DNA from: Fidelibacterota bacterium UBA6817
GTDB taxonomy: Bacteria > Fidelibacterota > Fidelibacteria > Fidelibacterales > Fidelibacteraceae
DNA: 7,070 bases
Assembly: GCA_002452555.1 (NCBI GenBank)
Contig: DKER01000212.1
Coordinates: 1 to 7,070 of the forward strand
Direction: 5' to 3'
Below the pieces are notes generated by a model. It had not been told where the DNA came from and searched no databases. It worked only from the letters and a program-made list of their open reading frames with translations. Positions within the stretch are counted from its first letter, which is position 1; the number at the start of each line of letters is the position of its first letter. This document shows positions 1-6,238 of this stretch, piece by piece. A program made the translations under genes and the position numbers.

Positions 1-1155
1 ATACAGGCGGGAATTTTTGATCTGTACGGAACGGGAAATTACGGAAATGACCTTTCAGTATCTGCGTCGGGAAGGGGCGGTACATCGGTTGCTTATACCG
101 ATTCGCTGACTGTCGGAGTAAAAAATCCTGCTCTCCTCTCTCATGTCAGGTTTACCGGCCTTGAAACTGGTTTGAAAACAAAAATCTCTCACATTACCAA
201 TTTCGGTTACAATGAGTCAACAGTTCGTTTCGATTACATTAATCTCCTGATCCCTGTCGGTTCCAAAGGAGGAATGCATATCGGATTCAATCCCCTCACT
301 TCAGCAAAAGCAGAATATCAGATTACACAATCCCACACAACAGAAATTTTAACCAACAGCGGCGATATCTATACAATTTCTCTGGGATTGGGATACAGAA
401 TCTACAACAATGTTCATTTGGGCATATCCCTGCAAATGCTAACCGGAGGGTATACACAATCGGATCAGATTGTTTTTGACAATCCGGCTTATGATACGGC
501 TGAACGATATGTTACTCACGGCATTGATGGCCGGAGAATAGTATTGGGAACACTTTTAACTTACAGTAATCTGTCCATGGGGTTGTCATATTCCCATACG
601 TACTCGATGACATATCATACATATAATTATAAAACTTACAGCCATTTTATCTACAATGATCCGACCGACACCCTTCGTTCCACAAATATTATTCTTCCAA
701 GTGAGTTAAGTGCCGGGATATCGTTAAAATTGTCGAACAAATTGTTTTTCATATCTGATTATACATATCGCGGAATTGCATCGCCGGAAAACCTGACAGA
801 TTTTAATACGATAAAGAGCAATCATAATCCAACATCATCGCATTCGTTAGGCATAGGACTTGAAAAACGGGGGGCTGTGGGCCTTTTTGTTCCGCTTCGC
901 GAAAGCGTAACGTATCGTTTCGGTGCTTTTTATGATAAAAACGGACTGTCGCTTGATTACAAAACAATGGGGGTAACGGCAGGGGTGGGCTTGCCGTTTA
1001 ATAATTTTAAAAGTCGTATTGACGTTTCATTCATTTACGGCTTAAATTCAGGAGATATCTTTGAAAACACAAGCCTTGATGAATCGTTTTATCAGATAAA
1101 AGTTTCTGTTAATTCGATTGAACGCTGGTTCAATACACGAGGAAAATACAGATAA
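1..1155 (+). CDS. Outer-membrane beta-barrel protein (PorV/FadL-like), 5' truncated by window edge
   Basis: The frame is open from base 1 to a TAA at 1153-1155, giving 384 residues without a true start, so the N-terminus and signal peptide lie outside the window. The internal TTG at 172 is not a credible start because conserved-looking sequence precedes it. Residues 24-46 (fragment numbering) carry 'GRGGTSVAYTDS' and then 'NPALL', the glycine-rich, Asp, Asn-Pro-Ala signature seen near the N-terminus of PorV/PorQ and OmpP1/FadL-type barrels. The rest is dominated by alternating hydrophobic/polar stretches rich in Tyr, Gly, Ser and Thr, as expected of transmembrane beta strands, with no hydrophobic helices. 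The C-terminal end is basic ('ERWFNTRGKYR') rather than a classic terminal-Phe strand. Likely site: outer membrane; substrate or partner unknown. A lipoprotein gene follows after 23 bases, so the two may be co-expressed envelope components. The barrel class is fairly secure, the exact family is not. Confidence 0.75.
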   Translation: MQAGIFDLYGTGNYGNDLSVSASGRGGTSVAYTDSLTVGVKNPALLSHVRFTGLETGLKTKISHITNFGYNESTVRFDYINLLIPVGSKGGMHIGFNPLTSAKAEYQITQSHTTEILTNSGDIYTISLGLGYRIYNNVHLGISLQMLTGGYTQSDQIVFDNPAYDTAERYVTHGIDGRRIVLGTLLTYSNLSMGLSYSHTYSMTYHTYNYKTYSHFIYNDPTDTLRSTNIILPSELSAGISLKLSNKLFFISDYTYRGIASPENLTDFNTIKSNHNPTSSHSLGIGLEKRGAVGLFVPLRESVTYRFGAFYDKNGLSLDYKTMGVTAGVGLPFNNFKSRIDVSFIYGLNSGDIFENTSLDESFYQIKVSVNSIERWFNTRGKYR

Positions 1156-1178
1156 TAAATATCAGGAGATAACATAAG

Positions 1179-2453
1179 ATGAGACTAAACAAAAACCACC
1201 TGTTAATTTTTGGAATTTCCCTGATTCTGGGGATCATATTTTTATCAAACTGCGTCCCCCAGAATCAAAGAACTCCTGAAGAGCTTGCAGCAATTCAACG
1301 GGCAAAACGTGATTCATTACGAAAAGCAAATTACAACCGATGTCTTTTTAAAATGAGCAATGCTGATCAGTACAAAATTCAGGAAAACTGGTCTATGGCT
1401 ATACAGAATTATAAAGAAGTTCTTGAACTGGGTTGCGTTGAGGATTTTGCAGACCCCTTGTTTAAAGATATGGCTCATTGCTATTTCCGCCTGAATATGA
1501 CAGATTCTGCATCATGGGCTATTGAGGAAGGATTGATTTATAATCCCACAAACCTGCACATGCTTCAACTCAAGGCATATTATAACAGAGGAAATCTGGA
1601 AAAAAACATTGAAGCGTGGAATCAGATTGTAACTCTCTATCCGGGCAATACAGAATATATGTTTGAACTGGCTGATCTCTATTTTAATTCCGGTCGGTAC
1701 GATGAACAAATCACGCTGCTTGAACAAATTCTTGAAATCGATCCTGAAAACAGAAAAGCAGAATTATCCATAATTGCGGCTTATGAAGCTAAAGGCGTGG
1801 ACCCCATTCAGTTATATGCCAAAAATTTCGAGTTGGATAAAACAAATCCGCAGTATGGATATCAATATGCAAAAAGACTGGTAGATACAGGAGATTACAG
1901 GACGGCTATCGTTGTTTTGGAAGAATGCCTGAAATTCAATCTAACAAACAGAAACCTGGCTGATTTACTGGCTAAAAGTTATGAAAATACCGGACAGATG
2001 GATCTGGCAGTAAAAACCTATGAGGAACTTTCCAAACGGAATCCATCCGATAATGAACTGCTCATAAAAATATCCAGTTTATATCGCGAAATGGGACAAT
2101 TCAGAAAAGCTCTGGAATACGCAGAACAAGCAGTCAGTTTACCTCCTCATAATGGACGGGCTTTGGCTGAAAGAGGAGAAGTATATCTATCCATAGCTCA
2201 GGCAAACACAATAACTTTGAATTTAAACGACAAACTTGTTTATCATATGGCTTATGAAGATTTTAAGAATGCTGTTGCCCAGGGAAACGGAACAGTCCGG
2301 ACCAAGATCAGTTTTCTTGAAAGAAATGAACTCATTATTATGGGGCAAAGAGACTATTTTCTGGCAACGGAAGCCAATAAGGCCGGTCCAAATGAGTTTA
2401 AACCTATTGGAGAAGGTTACAGTTGGATTACAAGGACCATAAAAATACAGTAG
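1179..2453 (+). CDS. TPR-repeat lipoprotein
   Basis: A 424-residue protein starting at ATG 1179, with SD AGGAG at 1164-1168, 10 bases upstream. Residues 1-24 form a signal peptide: Lys/Arg-poor but basic n-region, a hydrophobic core over residues 8-22, then 'FLSNC' with Cys25 as the probable lipidated residue. Asn at -1 departs from the usual Gly/Ala/Ser of the lipobox, so lipidation is likely but not certain. Residues 30-50 are charged and helical, a possible linker. Residues 62-330 contain about six to seven helical tandem units of roughly 34 residues with TPR-type spacing, for example 'FELADLYFNSGRYDEQITLL' (162-181), 'LAKSYENTGQMDLAVKTYEEL' trimmed at 264-283, and 'LYREMGQFRKALEYAEQAV' (301-319). 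The C-terminus ends 'YSWITRTIKIQ'. TPR arrays bind other proteins; partner unknown, plausibly the adjacent barrel protein. The gene's 3' end carries the ribosome-binding site and first codons of rpiB. Confidence 0.8.
   Translation: MRLNKNHLLIFGISLILGIIFLSNCVPQNQRTPEELAAIQRAKRDSLRKANYNRCLFKMSNADQYKIQENWSMAIQNYKEVLELGCVEDFADPLFKDMAHCYFRLNMTDSASWAIEEGLIYNPTNLHMLQLKAYYNRGNLEKNIEAWNQIVTLYPGNTEYMFELADLYFNSGRYDEQITLLEQILEIDPENRKAELSIIAAYEAKGVDPIQLYAKNFELDKTNPQYGYQYAKRLVDTGDYRTAIVVLEECLKFNLTNRNLADLLAKSYENTGQMDLAVKTYEELSKRNPSDNELLIKISSLYREMGQFRKALEYAEQAVSLPPHNGRALAERGEVYLSIAQANTITLNLNDKLVYHMAYEDFKNAVAQGNGTVRTKISFLERNELIIMGQRDYFLATEANKAGPNEFKPIGEGYSWITRTIKIQ
2409..2416 (+). promoter_or_regulatory. Ribosome-binding site fixing the TTG start of rpiB
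   Basis: GGAGAAGG lies inside the end of the TPR lipoprotein gene, 6 bases before TTG 2423. In the rpiB frame a stop (TAA, 2399-2401) lies just upstream, and no ATG, GTG or TTG other than 2423 occurs before the conserved 'GSDHAGF' motif. This purine tract therefore decides the start and implies that rpiB is translated in coupling with the preceding gene. Confidence 0.75.
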
Positions 2454-2887
2454 TTTTTATCGGTTCTGATCATGCAGGATTTTCAGTAAAACAAAAAACT
2501 GCAGAATATGTCCGATCGCTGGGATATAAGGTTGTTGATCTGGGACCTGAAACGGATGAGCCGGTTGATTATCCCGAATATGGTGTAAAAGTAGCCCGTA
2601 TGGTTCGTGATACTAACGGATCATGCGGGATTGTTTTTTGTGGCACGGGAATTGGGATCAGTATTTCAGCCAATAAAATTCCCGGAATCCGTGCTGCGCT
2701 GTGTACCGGAAAATTTCAGGCAGAAATGGCCAGAAAGCATAATAATGCGAATATTTTAGCCATGGGTGCACGCGTTTCATCCTTTAAAGATATAAAAGAA
2801 ATGGTCGATATATGGTTTCAAAGCGCTTTTGAAGGCGGACGTCATGCCAGACGTGTCGAGAAAATTCATTCATTAACGGGGTGCTAA
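2423..2887 (+). CDS. rpiB: Ribose-5-phosphate isomerase B
   Basis: A 154-residue cytoplasmic enzyme of the RpiB/LacAB family (usual length about 145-155). It interconverts ribose 5-phosphate and ribulose 5-phosphate in the non-oxidative pentose phosphate pathway. Visible motifs in order: 'GSDHAGF' (14-20) with Asp16 and His17; 'DYPEYG' (49-54); 'CGTGIGISI' (73-81) with Cys73, the position of the catalytic base in E. coli-type RpiB, and Thr75 in the phosphate/anion-hole loop; 'ANKIPGIRAAL' (83-93); 'ARKHNNAN' (103-110) with His106, the ring-opening histidine; and 'EGGRHARRVEKI' near the C-terminus, which supplies phosphate-binding arginines. The active site looks complete and ribose-type (Cys present). 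The TTG start at 2423 gives a 31-base overlap with the TPR gene. The TAA stop is followed directly by the glyA ATG. An rpiB-glyA linkage is also known in Bacillus subtilis and other bacteria. Confidence 0.95.
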   Translation: MDYKDHKNTVVFIGSDHAGFSVKQKTAEYVRSLGYKVVDLGPETDEPVDYPEYGVKVARMVRDTNGSCGIVFCGTGIGISISANKIPGIRAALCTGKFQAEMARKHNNANILAMGARVSSFKDIKEMVDIWFQSAFEGGRHARRVEKIHSLTGC

Positions 2888-4201
2888 ATGTTTGATACAA
2901 TCAAGGATCAGGATCCGGACGTTTTTAAAACAATCACTCGTGAAATCAATCGTCAGGATGCTACTCTGGAAATGATAGCATCAGAAAACTTTGTCAGTCC
3001 GGCTGTTTTGGAAGCAACGGGCAATGTTATGACGAACAAATATGCAGAAGGATATCCCGGACATCGTTATTATACTGGATGCGAATTTGTTGATGAAGCA
3101 GAGAATCTGGCCAGAGAAAGAGCCTGTCAACTTTTTGGTTCTGAGTATGCCAATGTTCAGCCTCATTCAGGAAGCCAGGCAAATATGGCTGTTTATTTTA
3201 CGTATTGTAACCCGGGAGATACAGTCCTTGGCATGGATTTATCTCACGGAGGCCACCTGACTCATGGAAGTCCGGTAAATTTTTCCGGAAAATTTTACAA
3301 TATTGTCAGTTATGGTGTTCGCGAAGACACAGGTCTTATTGATTTTGACGATGTTGTGAAAAAAGCCCGGAAATTCAAACCAAAACTGATCATCGTCGGA
3401 GCCAGTGCATATCCCCGTTTTTATGACTTCCCCCGATTCAGGGAAATTGCAGATGAAATCGGCGCTTTTCTAATGGCTGATGTCGCCCATCCGGCCGGAT
3501 TAATTGCGTCTGGACTTCATCCCAATCCTATTCCCTATTGTCATGTCGTGACAACAACAACGCATAAAACGTTACGGGGTCCGCGGGGAGGGATGATTCT
3601 TATCGGAAAAGATACGGAAAACCCGTTTGGATTAACGGCGGCTAAGAGCGGTCGGACAAAAATGATGTCGGAAATTATGGACTCAACAGTTATGCCGGGA
3701 ATTCAAGGGGGTCCCCTCATGCACGTTATTGCTGCCAAGGCTGTGGCTTTTGGAGAAGCATTAACACCCGAATTCCGGACTTATTCCGAGCAGATTATAA
3801 GGAACACGAAAACTCTGGCAGAACAACTGTTAAACCGTGATTTTAATCTTGTATCCGGTGGAACAGATAATCATTTGGTATTGATTGATCTGAGAAATAA
3901 AGACATCAGCGGCAAGAAAGCGGAGACATCTCTTGAAAATGCAGGTATTACCGTGAACAAAAATATGGTCCCGTTTGATACAAGAAGTCCATTTATTACA
4001 AGCGGTATACGTATCGGAACTCCGGCTCTTACAACCCGCGGCTTTAAAGAAGATGAAATGAAAGCTATTGCCGGGTTTATTGATCGTGTTATCAATGATC
4101 CGGATAATGAAGAGAACATTGAATCTGTTCGCAATGATATTCGGCAATTGACGAAAAAATATCCACTGTATCCGCACTTATTAAGCAAATATAAACCATG
4201 A
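2888..4201 (+). CDS. glyA: Serine hydroxymethyltransferase
   Basis: A 437-residue PLP enzyme, complete at both ends, converting serine and tetrahydrofolate to glycine and 5,10-methylene-tetrahydrofolate in the cytoplasm; the main source of one-carbon units for purine and thymidylate synthesis. Motifs: 'MIASENFVS' (29-37); 'NKYAEGYPGHRYYTGC' (50-65); 'HSGSQAN' (93-99), phosphate loop; 'HGGHLTHG' (120-127); 'MADVAHPAGL' (196-205) with Asp198 contacting the PLP ring and His201; 'TTTTHKTLRGPRGG' (222-235) with Lys227 as the Schiff-base lysine; 'SGIRIGTPALTTRG' (372-385) with Arg375 for the substrate carboxylate. Compared with E. coli GlyA (417 residues) it has extra residues around 247-266 just before 'PGIQGGPLMHV', a feature I associate with Bacteroidetes-like SHMTs. 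The ATG follows the rpiB stop with no gap; a weak SD (GGGG, 2878-2881) precedes it. The stop overlaps the nrdR start (ATGA). Confidence 0.97.
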   Translation: MFDTIKDQDPDVFKTITREINRQDATLEMIASENFVSPAVLEATGNVMTNKYAEGYPGHRYYTGCEFVDEAENLARERACQLFGSEYANVQPHSGSQANMAVYFTYCNPGDTVLGMDLSHGGHLTHGSPVNFSGKFYNIVSYGVREDTGLIDFDDVVKKARKFKPKLIIVGASAYPRFYDFPRFREIADEIGAFLMADVAHPAGLIASGLHPNPIPYCHVVTTTTHKTLRGPRGGMILIGKDTENPFGLTAAKSGRTKMMSEIMDSTVMPGIQGGPLMHVIAAKAVAFGEALTPEFRTYSEQIIRNTKTLAEQLLNRDFNLVSGGTDNHLVLIDLRNKDISGKKAETSLENAGITVNKNMVPFDTRSPFITSGIRIGTPALTTRGFKEDEMKAIAGFIDRVINDPDNEENIESVRNDIRQLTKKYPLYPHLLSKYKP

Positions 4202-4653
4202 AATGTCCACAGTGTGAACAGCCCGATTCCCGGGTAATCGACAGCAGACCCTTAACAAAAGAAATCGGCATTCGAAGACGCAGAGAATGTCCGGCTTGCG
4301 GTTATCGTTTCACAACCTATGAATATATCGCCCTCAGTCCTGTTTTAGTTATTAAATCAAACGGAACCCGGGAGGAATTCAACCGGGAAAAACTGATTCA
4401 CAGTATTCAACTCTCCTGTACAAAACGTCCCGTTTCATTAAAAACTATTCAGAATATTGCATACGAAATTGAACAAAAAATCGAACTGCTGGGTATTTCA
4501 GAAGTGAAATCTTCCTTCATAGGAGAAGAAGTTATTACACGGCTGAGACAAATTGATAAAGTAGCGTATATCCGTTTTGCCTCTGTATATCATGAGTTCA
4601 AGGATGTAACTGAATTCAAAGACGAAATCAAAGTTCTTGAAGAGAATTCGTGA
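4198..4653 (+). CDS. nrdR: Transcriptional repressor NrdR (ribonucleotide reductase regulator)
   Basis: A 151-residue protein, the normal NrdR length. An N-terminal zinc ribbon uses Cys3/Cys6 ('CPQC') and Cys31/Cys34 ('CPAC'), with the family hallmarks 'DSRP' (15-18), 'IRRRREC' (25-31) and 'GYRFTTYE' (35-42). Residues about 49-139 form the ATP-cone domain, starting 'VIKSNGTREEFNREKL' (51-66). NrdR senses ATP/dATP through this cone and represses ribonucleotide reductase operons by binding tandem NrdR boxes. The ATG overlaps the glyA stop by 4 bases and has no clear SD, so translation probably depends on coupling to glyA. Association with glyA is common in other bacteria and links one-carbon/thymidylate supply to dNTP control. 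No nrd gene lies in this window. No good terminator directly follows the stop at 4651-4653; the first strong one is at 4841-4872. Confidence 0.96.
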   Translation: MKCPQCEQPDSRVIDSRPLTKEIGIRRRRECPACGYRFTTYEYIALSPVLVIKSNGTREEFNREKLIHSIQLSCTKRPVSLKTIQNIAYEIEQKIELLGISEVKSSFIGEEVITRLRQIDKVAYIRFASVYHEFKDVTEFKDEIKVLEENS

Positions 4654-4684
4654 GCTGTATCATGGAACACGACCCTTCAATAGT

Positions 4685-4700
4685 CGTATATAAATAGTGT
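4685..4700 (+). promoter_or_regulatory. Weak NrdR-box-like half site with overlapping -10-like sequence
   Basis: CGTATATAAATAGTGT matches the remembered NrdR box ACACTATATATAGTGT at 11 of 16 positions. The right half (AAATAGTGT) is nearly perfect and the left half is poor. It overlaps TATAAA (4689-4694), a fair -10 element, but no convincing -35 sits 16-18 bases upstream. Functional NrdR sites usually occur as two boxes in helical phase, and I see no second one nearby. Its place directly after nrdR is the only contextual support. Confidence 0.2.
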
Positions 4701-4710
4701 AAGAGAAGTA

Positions 4711-4739
4711 TTGACATTCTGAATTCAAGCTTATTAACT
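4711..4739 (+). promoter_or_regulatory. Possible sigma-70-type promoter for the leader and PorV-family gene
   Basis: A perfect -35 hexamer TTGACA lies at 4711-4716. The matching -10 is weak: TTAACT at 4734-4739 with a 17-base spacer (3 of 6 matches), or TATTAA at 4732-4737 with a 15-base spacer (4 of 6). Transcription from here would begin near 4745 and include both downstream hairpins. Position supports the call: the PorV-family gene needs a promoter upstream of the terminator, or read-through from nrdR. Confidence 0.35.
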
Positions 4740-4744
4740 TTCAT

Positions 4745-4872
4745 GGTTAAAATGGAGAGGTGAGCATCAGAAACATTCGTTAAAGGATTATTTGAAAAAG
4801 AGTAAACTGTACAAATATGTCCTTTGAACGAATAAGCAGGCCGAGCGCTCTTACGTCGTTCGGTTTTTTTTT
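4745..4872 (+). ncRNA. Candidate structured leader RNA or small RNA upstream of the PorV-family gene
   Basis: About 130 bases without a credible ORF that can fold into two successive hairpins. Hairpin P1 pairs 4775-4787 (ATTCGTTAAAGGA) with 4820-4833 (TCCTTTGAACGAAT): 13 Watson-Crick pairs interrupted only by bulged G4826. It continues inward through a T4788-G4819 wobble to TATTTG (4789-4794) with CAAATA (4812-4817), T4818 bulged, enclosing a 17-base loop. The second hairpin is the intrinsic terminator at 4841-4872. Alternative pairing of 4824-4831 with 4856-4863 (six Watson-Crick pairs plus two G-T) would break both P1 and the terminator, the layout expected of an attenuator. I do not recognise it as a known riboswitch class. 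The element could instead be an independent small RNA ending at the terminator. The 5' end is a guess from the -35-like sequence. Confidence 0.4.
4841..4872 (+). terminator. Rho-independent terminator abutting the next gene's SD
   Basis: CCGAGCG (4841-4847) pairs with CGTTCGG (4857-4863) in a 7-pair stem with one G-T wobble and a 9-base loop, followed at once by nine T residues (4864-4872). This is a textbook intrinsic terminator for + strand transcription. It can end read-through from the glyA-nrdR unit. Because it lies just before the AAGGAG and start of the PorV-family gene, any transcript of that gene must pass through it or be regulated at it. Confidence 0.85.
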
Positions 4873-4878
4873 AAGGAG
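4873..4878 (+). promoter_or_regulatory. Ribosome-binding site immediately after the terminator T-tract
   Basis: AAGGAG, an optimal SD, lies 9 bases before ATG 4888 and directly adjoins the terminator's last T. There is no room for a promoter between terminator and RBS, so the downstream gene must be transcribed from upstream of the terminator. Confidence 0.85.
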
Positions 4879-4887
4879 ACCCGAAAT

Positions 4888-6231
4888 ATGTTAAAACGAA
4901 TCATCCTCATAATGATTCTCATCTTATCCGCTGGAAATCTGATGGCTCAGGGTGATGCTTCTGCCATTTTCCTTTTGATTGCACCCGGTGCACGGGCAGA
5001 AGCCATGGGTGAAGCCCAGGTTGCTGATGCAAACGATGCCTATTCTTCCTATTGGAATCCTGCAGGATTAGCGTTTATGGATAAAAACGAGATAGGACTC
5101 ATGTATGTTAAATGGCTGCATAATCTTGTGGATGATATGTATTATAATTTTTTGACTGGCGGTTATAGAATACCAGGGTTTGGAACGGTAGGCGGCCACA
5201 TAATTTACCTGAACCTCGGAGAACAGCAACGCAGAGGCGAGAATAATGAGGATCTTGGAACATTTGTATCCTACATGACTGCTGCTACAGCCTCGTACGG
5301 CACGATGATTTCAAAAAATCAAGCTTTTGGCGTCAATGCAAAAATTGTATATCAGATGCTGAGCCCAACAGGAACAATCGGAGAAAAAGGTAAAGGATCT
5401 TCAACCAGTTTTGCCTTTGATTTCGGTTATCTTTATAAAAATTTATTGTTTAACCGCATAGATTTTGGCGCCAACCTGTCAAATCTTGGTCCTAAAGTCG
5501 CTTTTATTGATGTAGCACAGGCAGACCCTATGCCTACAAATATGAAGCTTGGACTCAATCTGCGATTGATGGAACATAAACATAATAAATTCTCCGTTGT
5601 TTTTGATGTGAACAAGCTGCTGGTTGCAAGTTATCAGCCGATGGACAGAGATGGCAACTATATTATTGACAAGGGTGAAGAAGCCTATTCCGATCCCTGG
5701 TATAAAGCTATTTTTACATCATGGTTTAACGACTGGAAGTACAAAGGGGATATTGATTACTCCGGAGACGGCTACATCGGCGGATACGATGCTGAAGGAA
5801 ATCCTCAGGGCGGATTTAACCAAAGCGGTGATCCTTTTCCCGGCGGTGATTTTGATGAAAACGGCAATCTCGCTGTCAGTTATCACCCTGATACAGGCGA
5901 AGAAATGGTCGGCTGGGGAATATATGGCGGCCATCCTACGAATAAAGTCATGAATAAAATTGAGGTCGGTTCCAAAGGTGACGGCTCTTTTCAGAATGAA
6001 ATTGATCAGATGATTTTTAATGTGGGCGGGGAATATGTTTACAACGACCTCATCGCACTCAGAGCCGGTTTTATTTATGATAAAGCCGGAAAAATTAAAA
6101 ATCCAACCCTCGGTTTTGGTCTAATGTACCACAATATTGGATTTGATTTCGGGTATACACATGGGGCTGATAACCACCCCTTGACCAATACCATGAGAAT
6201 CAGTTTAAGGTATCGCTTCGGAAAAGATTGA
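4888..6231 (+). CDS. PorV/PorQ-family outer-membrane barrel protein with EF-hand-like insertion
   Basis: A 447-residue secreted barrel protein. Residues 1-21 form a signal peptide (KR n-region, hydrophobic core 5-15, cleavage near 'LMAQ'). Residues 27-62 carry the PorV/PorQ signature: 'FLLIAPGARAEAMGEA' (28-43), Asp47/Asp50, then 'SYWNPAGLAF' (54-63). The rest has alternating beta-strand character and ends 'MRISLRYRFGKD', a plausible last strand. PorV is the outer-membrane shuttle of the type IX secretion system that receives type-A sorting-domain cargo; PorQ is a relative. I cannot tell which paralogue this is, and the family is broad in FCB bacteria, so no symbol is given. Residues about 250-350 form an acidic, Gly/Asp-rich insertion with EF-hand-like loops, making the protein longer than P. 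gingivalis PorV (roughly 390 residues). Start ATG 4888 is set by AAGGAG at 4873-4878. A secreted M6-like protein gene follows after 7 bases. Confidence 0.85.
   Translation: MLKRIILIMILILSAGNLMAQGDASAIFLLIAPGARAEAMGEAQVADANDAYSSYWNPAGLAFMDKNEIGLMYVKWLHNLVDDMYYNFLTGGYRIPGFGTVGGHIIYLNLGEQQRRGENNEDLGTFVSYMTAATASYGTMISKNQAFGVNAKIVYQMLSPTGTIGEKGKGSSTSFAFDFGYLYKNLLFNRIDFGANLSNLGPKVAFIDVAQADPMPTNMKLGLNLRLMEHKHNKFSVVFDVNKLLVASYQPMDRDGNYIIDKGEEAYSDPWYKAIFTSWFNDWKYKGDIDYSGDGYIGGYDAEGNPQGGFNQSGDPFPGGDFDENGNLAVSYHPDTGEEMVGWGIYGGHPTNKVMNKIEVGSKGDGSFQNEIDQMIFNVGGEYVYNDLIALRAGFIYDKAGKIKNPTLGFGLMYHNIGFDFGYTHGADNHPLTNTMRISLRYRFGKD
5644..5883 (+). other. Cluster of EF-hand/dockerin-like calcium-binding loops within the PorV-family protein
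   Basis: Three 12-residue loops match the EF-hand spacing (acidic or Asn/Ser at 1, 3 and 5, hydrophobic at 8, acidic at 12). Loop 1 is 'DRDGNYIIDKGE' (residues 253-264), with Asp1, Asp3, Asn5, Ile8, Asp9, Glu12. Loop 2 is 'DYSGDGYIGGYD' (290-301), with Asp1, Ser3, Asp5, Gly6, Ile8, Asp12, as in dockerin loops. Loop 3 is 'DFDENGNLAVSY' (321-332), with Asp1, Asp3, Asn5, Gly6 and Leu8 but Tyr at 12, so degenerate. They fall in one non-barrel-like insertion, probably a loop or plug on one face of the barrel. Calcium binding is inferred from pattern only. Confidence 0.55.
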
Positions 6232-6238
6232 ACAAATT

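Noticed and set aside
172..174. TTG as the start codon of the first outer-membrane gene
   Set aside because: The same frame is open to base 1 and the upstream codons encode the conserved Gly-rich/NPA barrel signature, so the gene starts outside the window.
3830..4188. Two overlapping antisense open frames of 105-115 codons opposite the end of glyA
   Set aside because: They lie wholly inside a well-conserved glyA, have no SD or recognisable domains, and look like complement-strand artefacts of glyA codon usage.
4669..4687. Small inverted repeat ACGAC...GTCGT shortly after the nrdR stop, considered as an nrdR terminator
   Set aside because: The 5-pair stem has a 9-base loop and no following T-tract, so it is not a convincing terminator.
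4734..4750. Inverted repeat TTAAC...GTTAA at the start of the leader
   Set aside because: It has only five mostly A-T pairs. TTAAC could also pair with GTTAA at 4779-4783 and compete with the long hairpin, but the pairing is too short to claim.
4743..4763. Mini-ORF encoding MVKMER before the long hairpin, a possible leader peptide
   Set aside because: No SD precedes its ATG, its codons show no regulatory bias (no run of one amino acid), and an ORF of this size is expected by chance.
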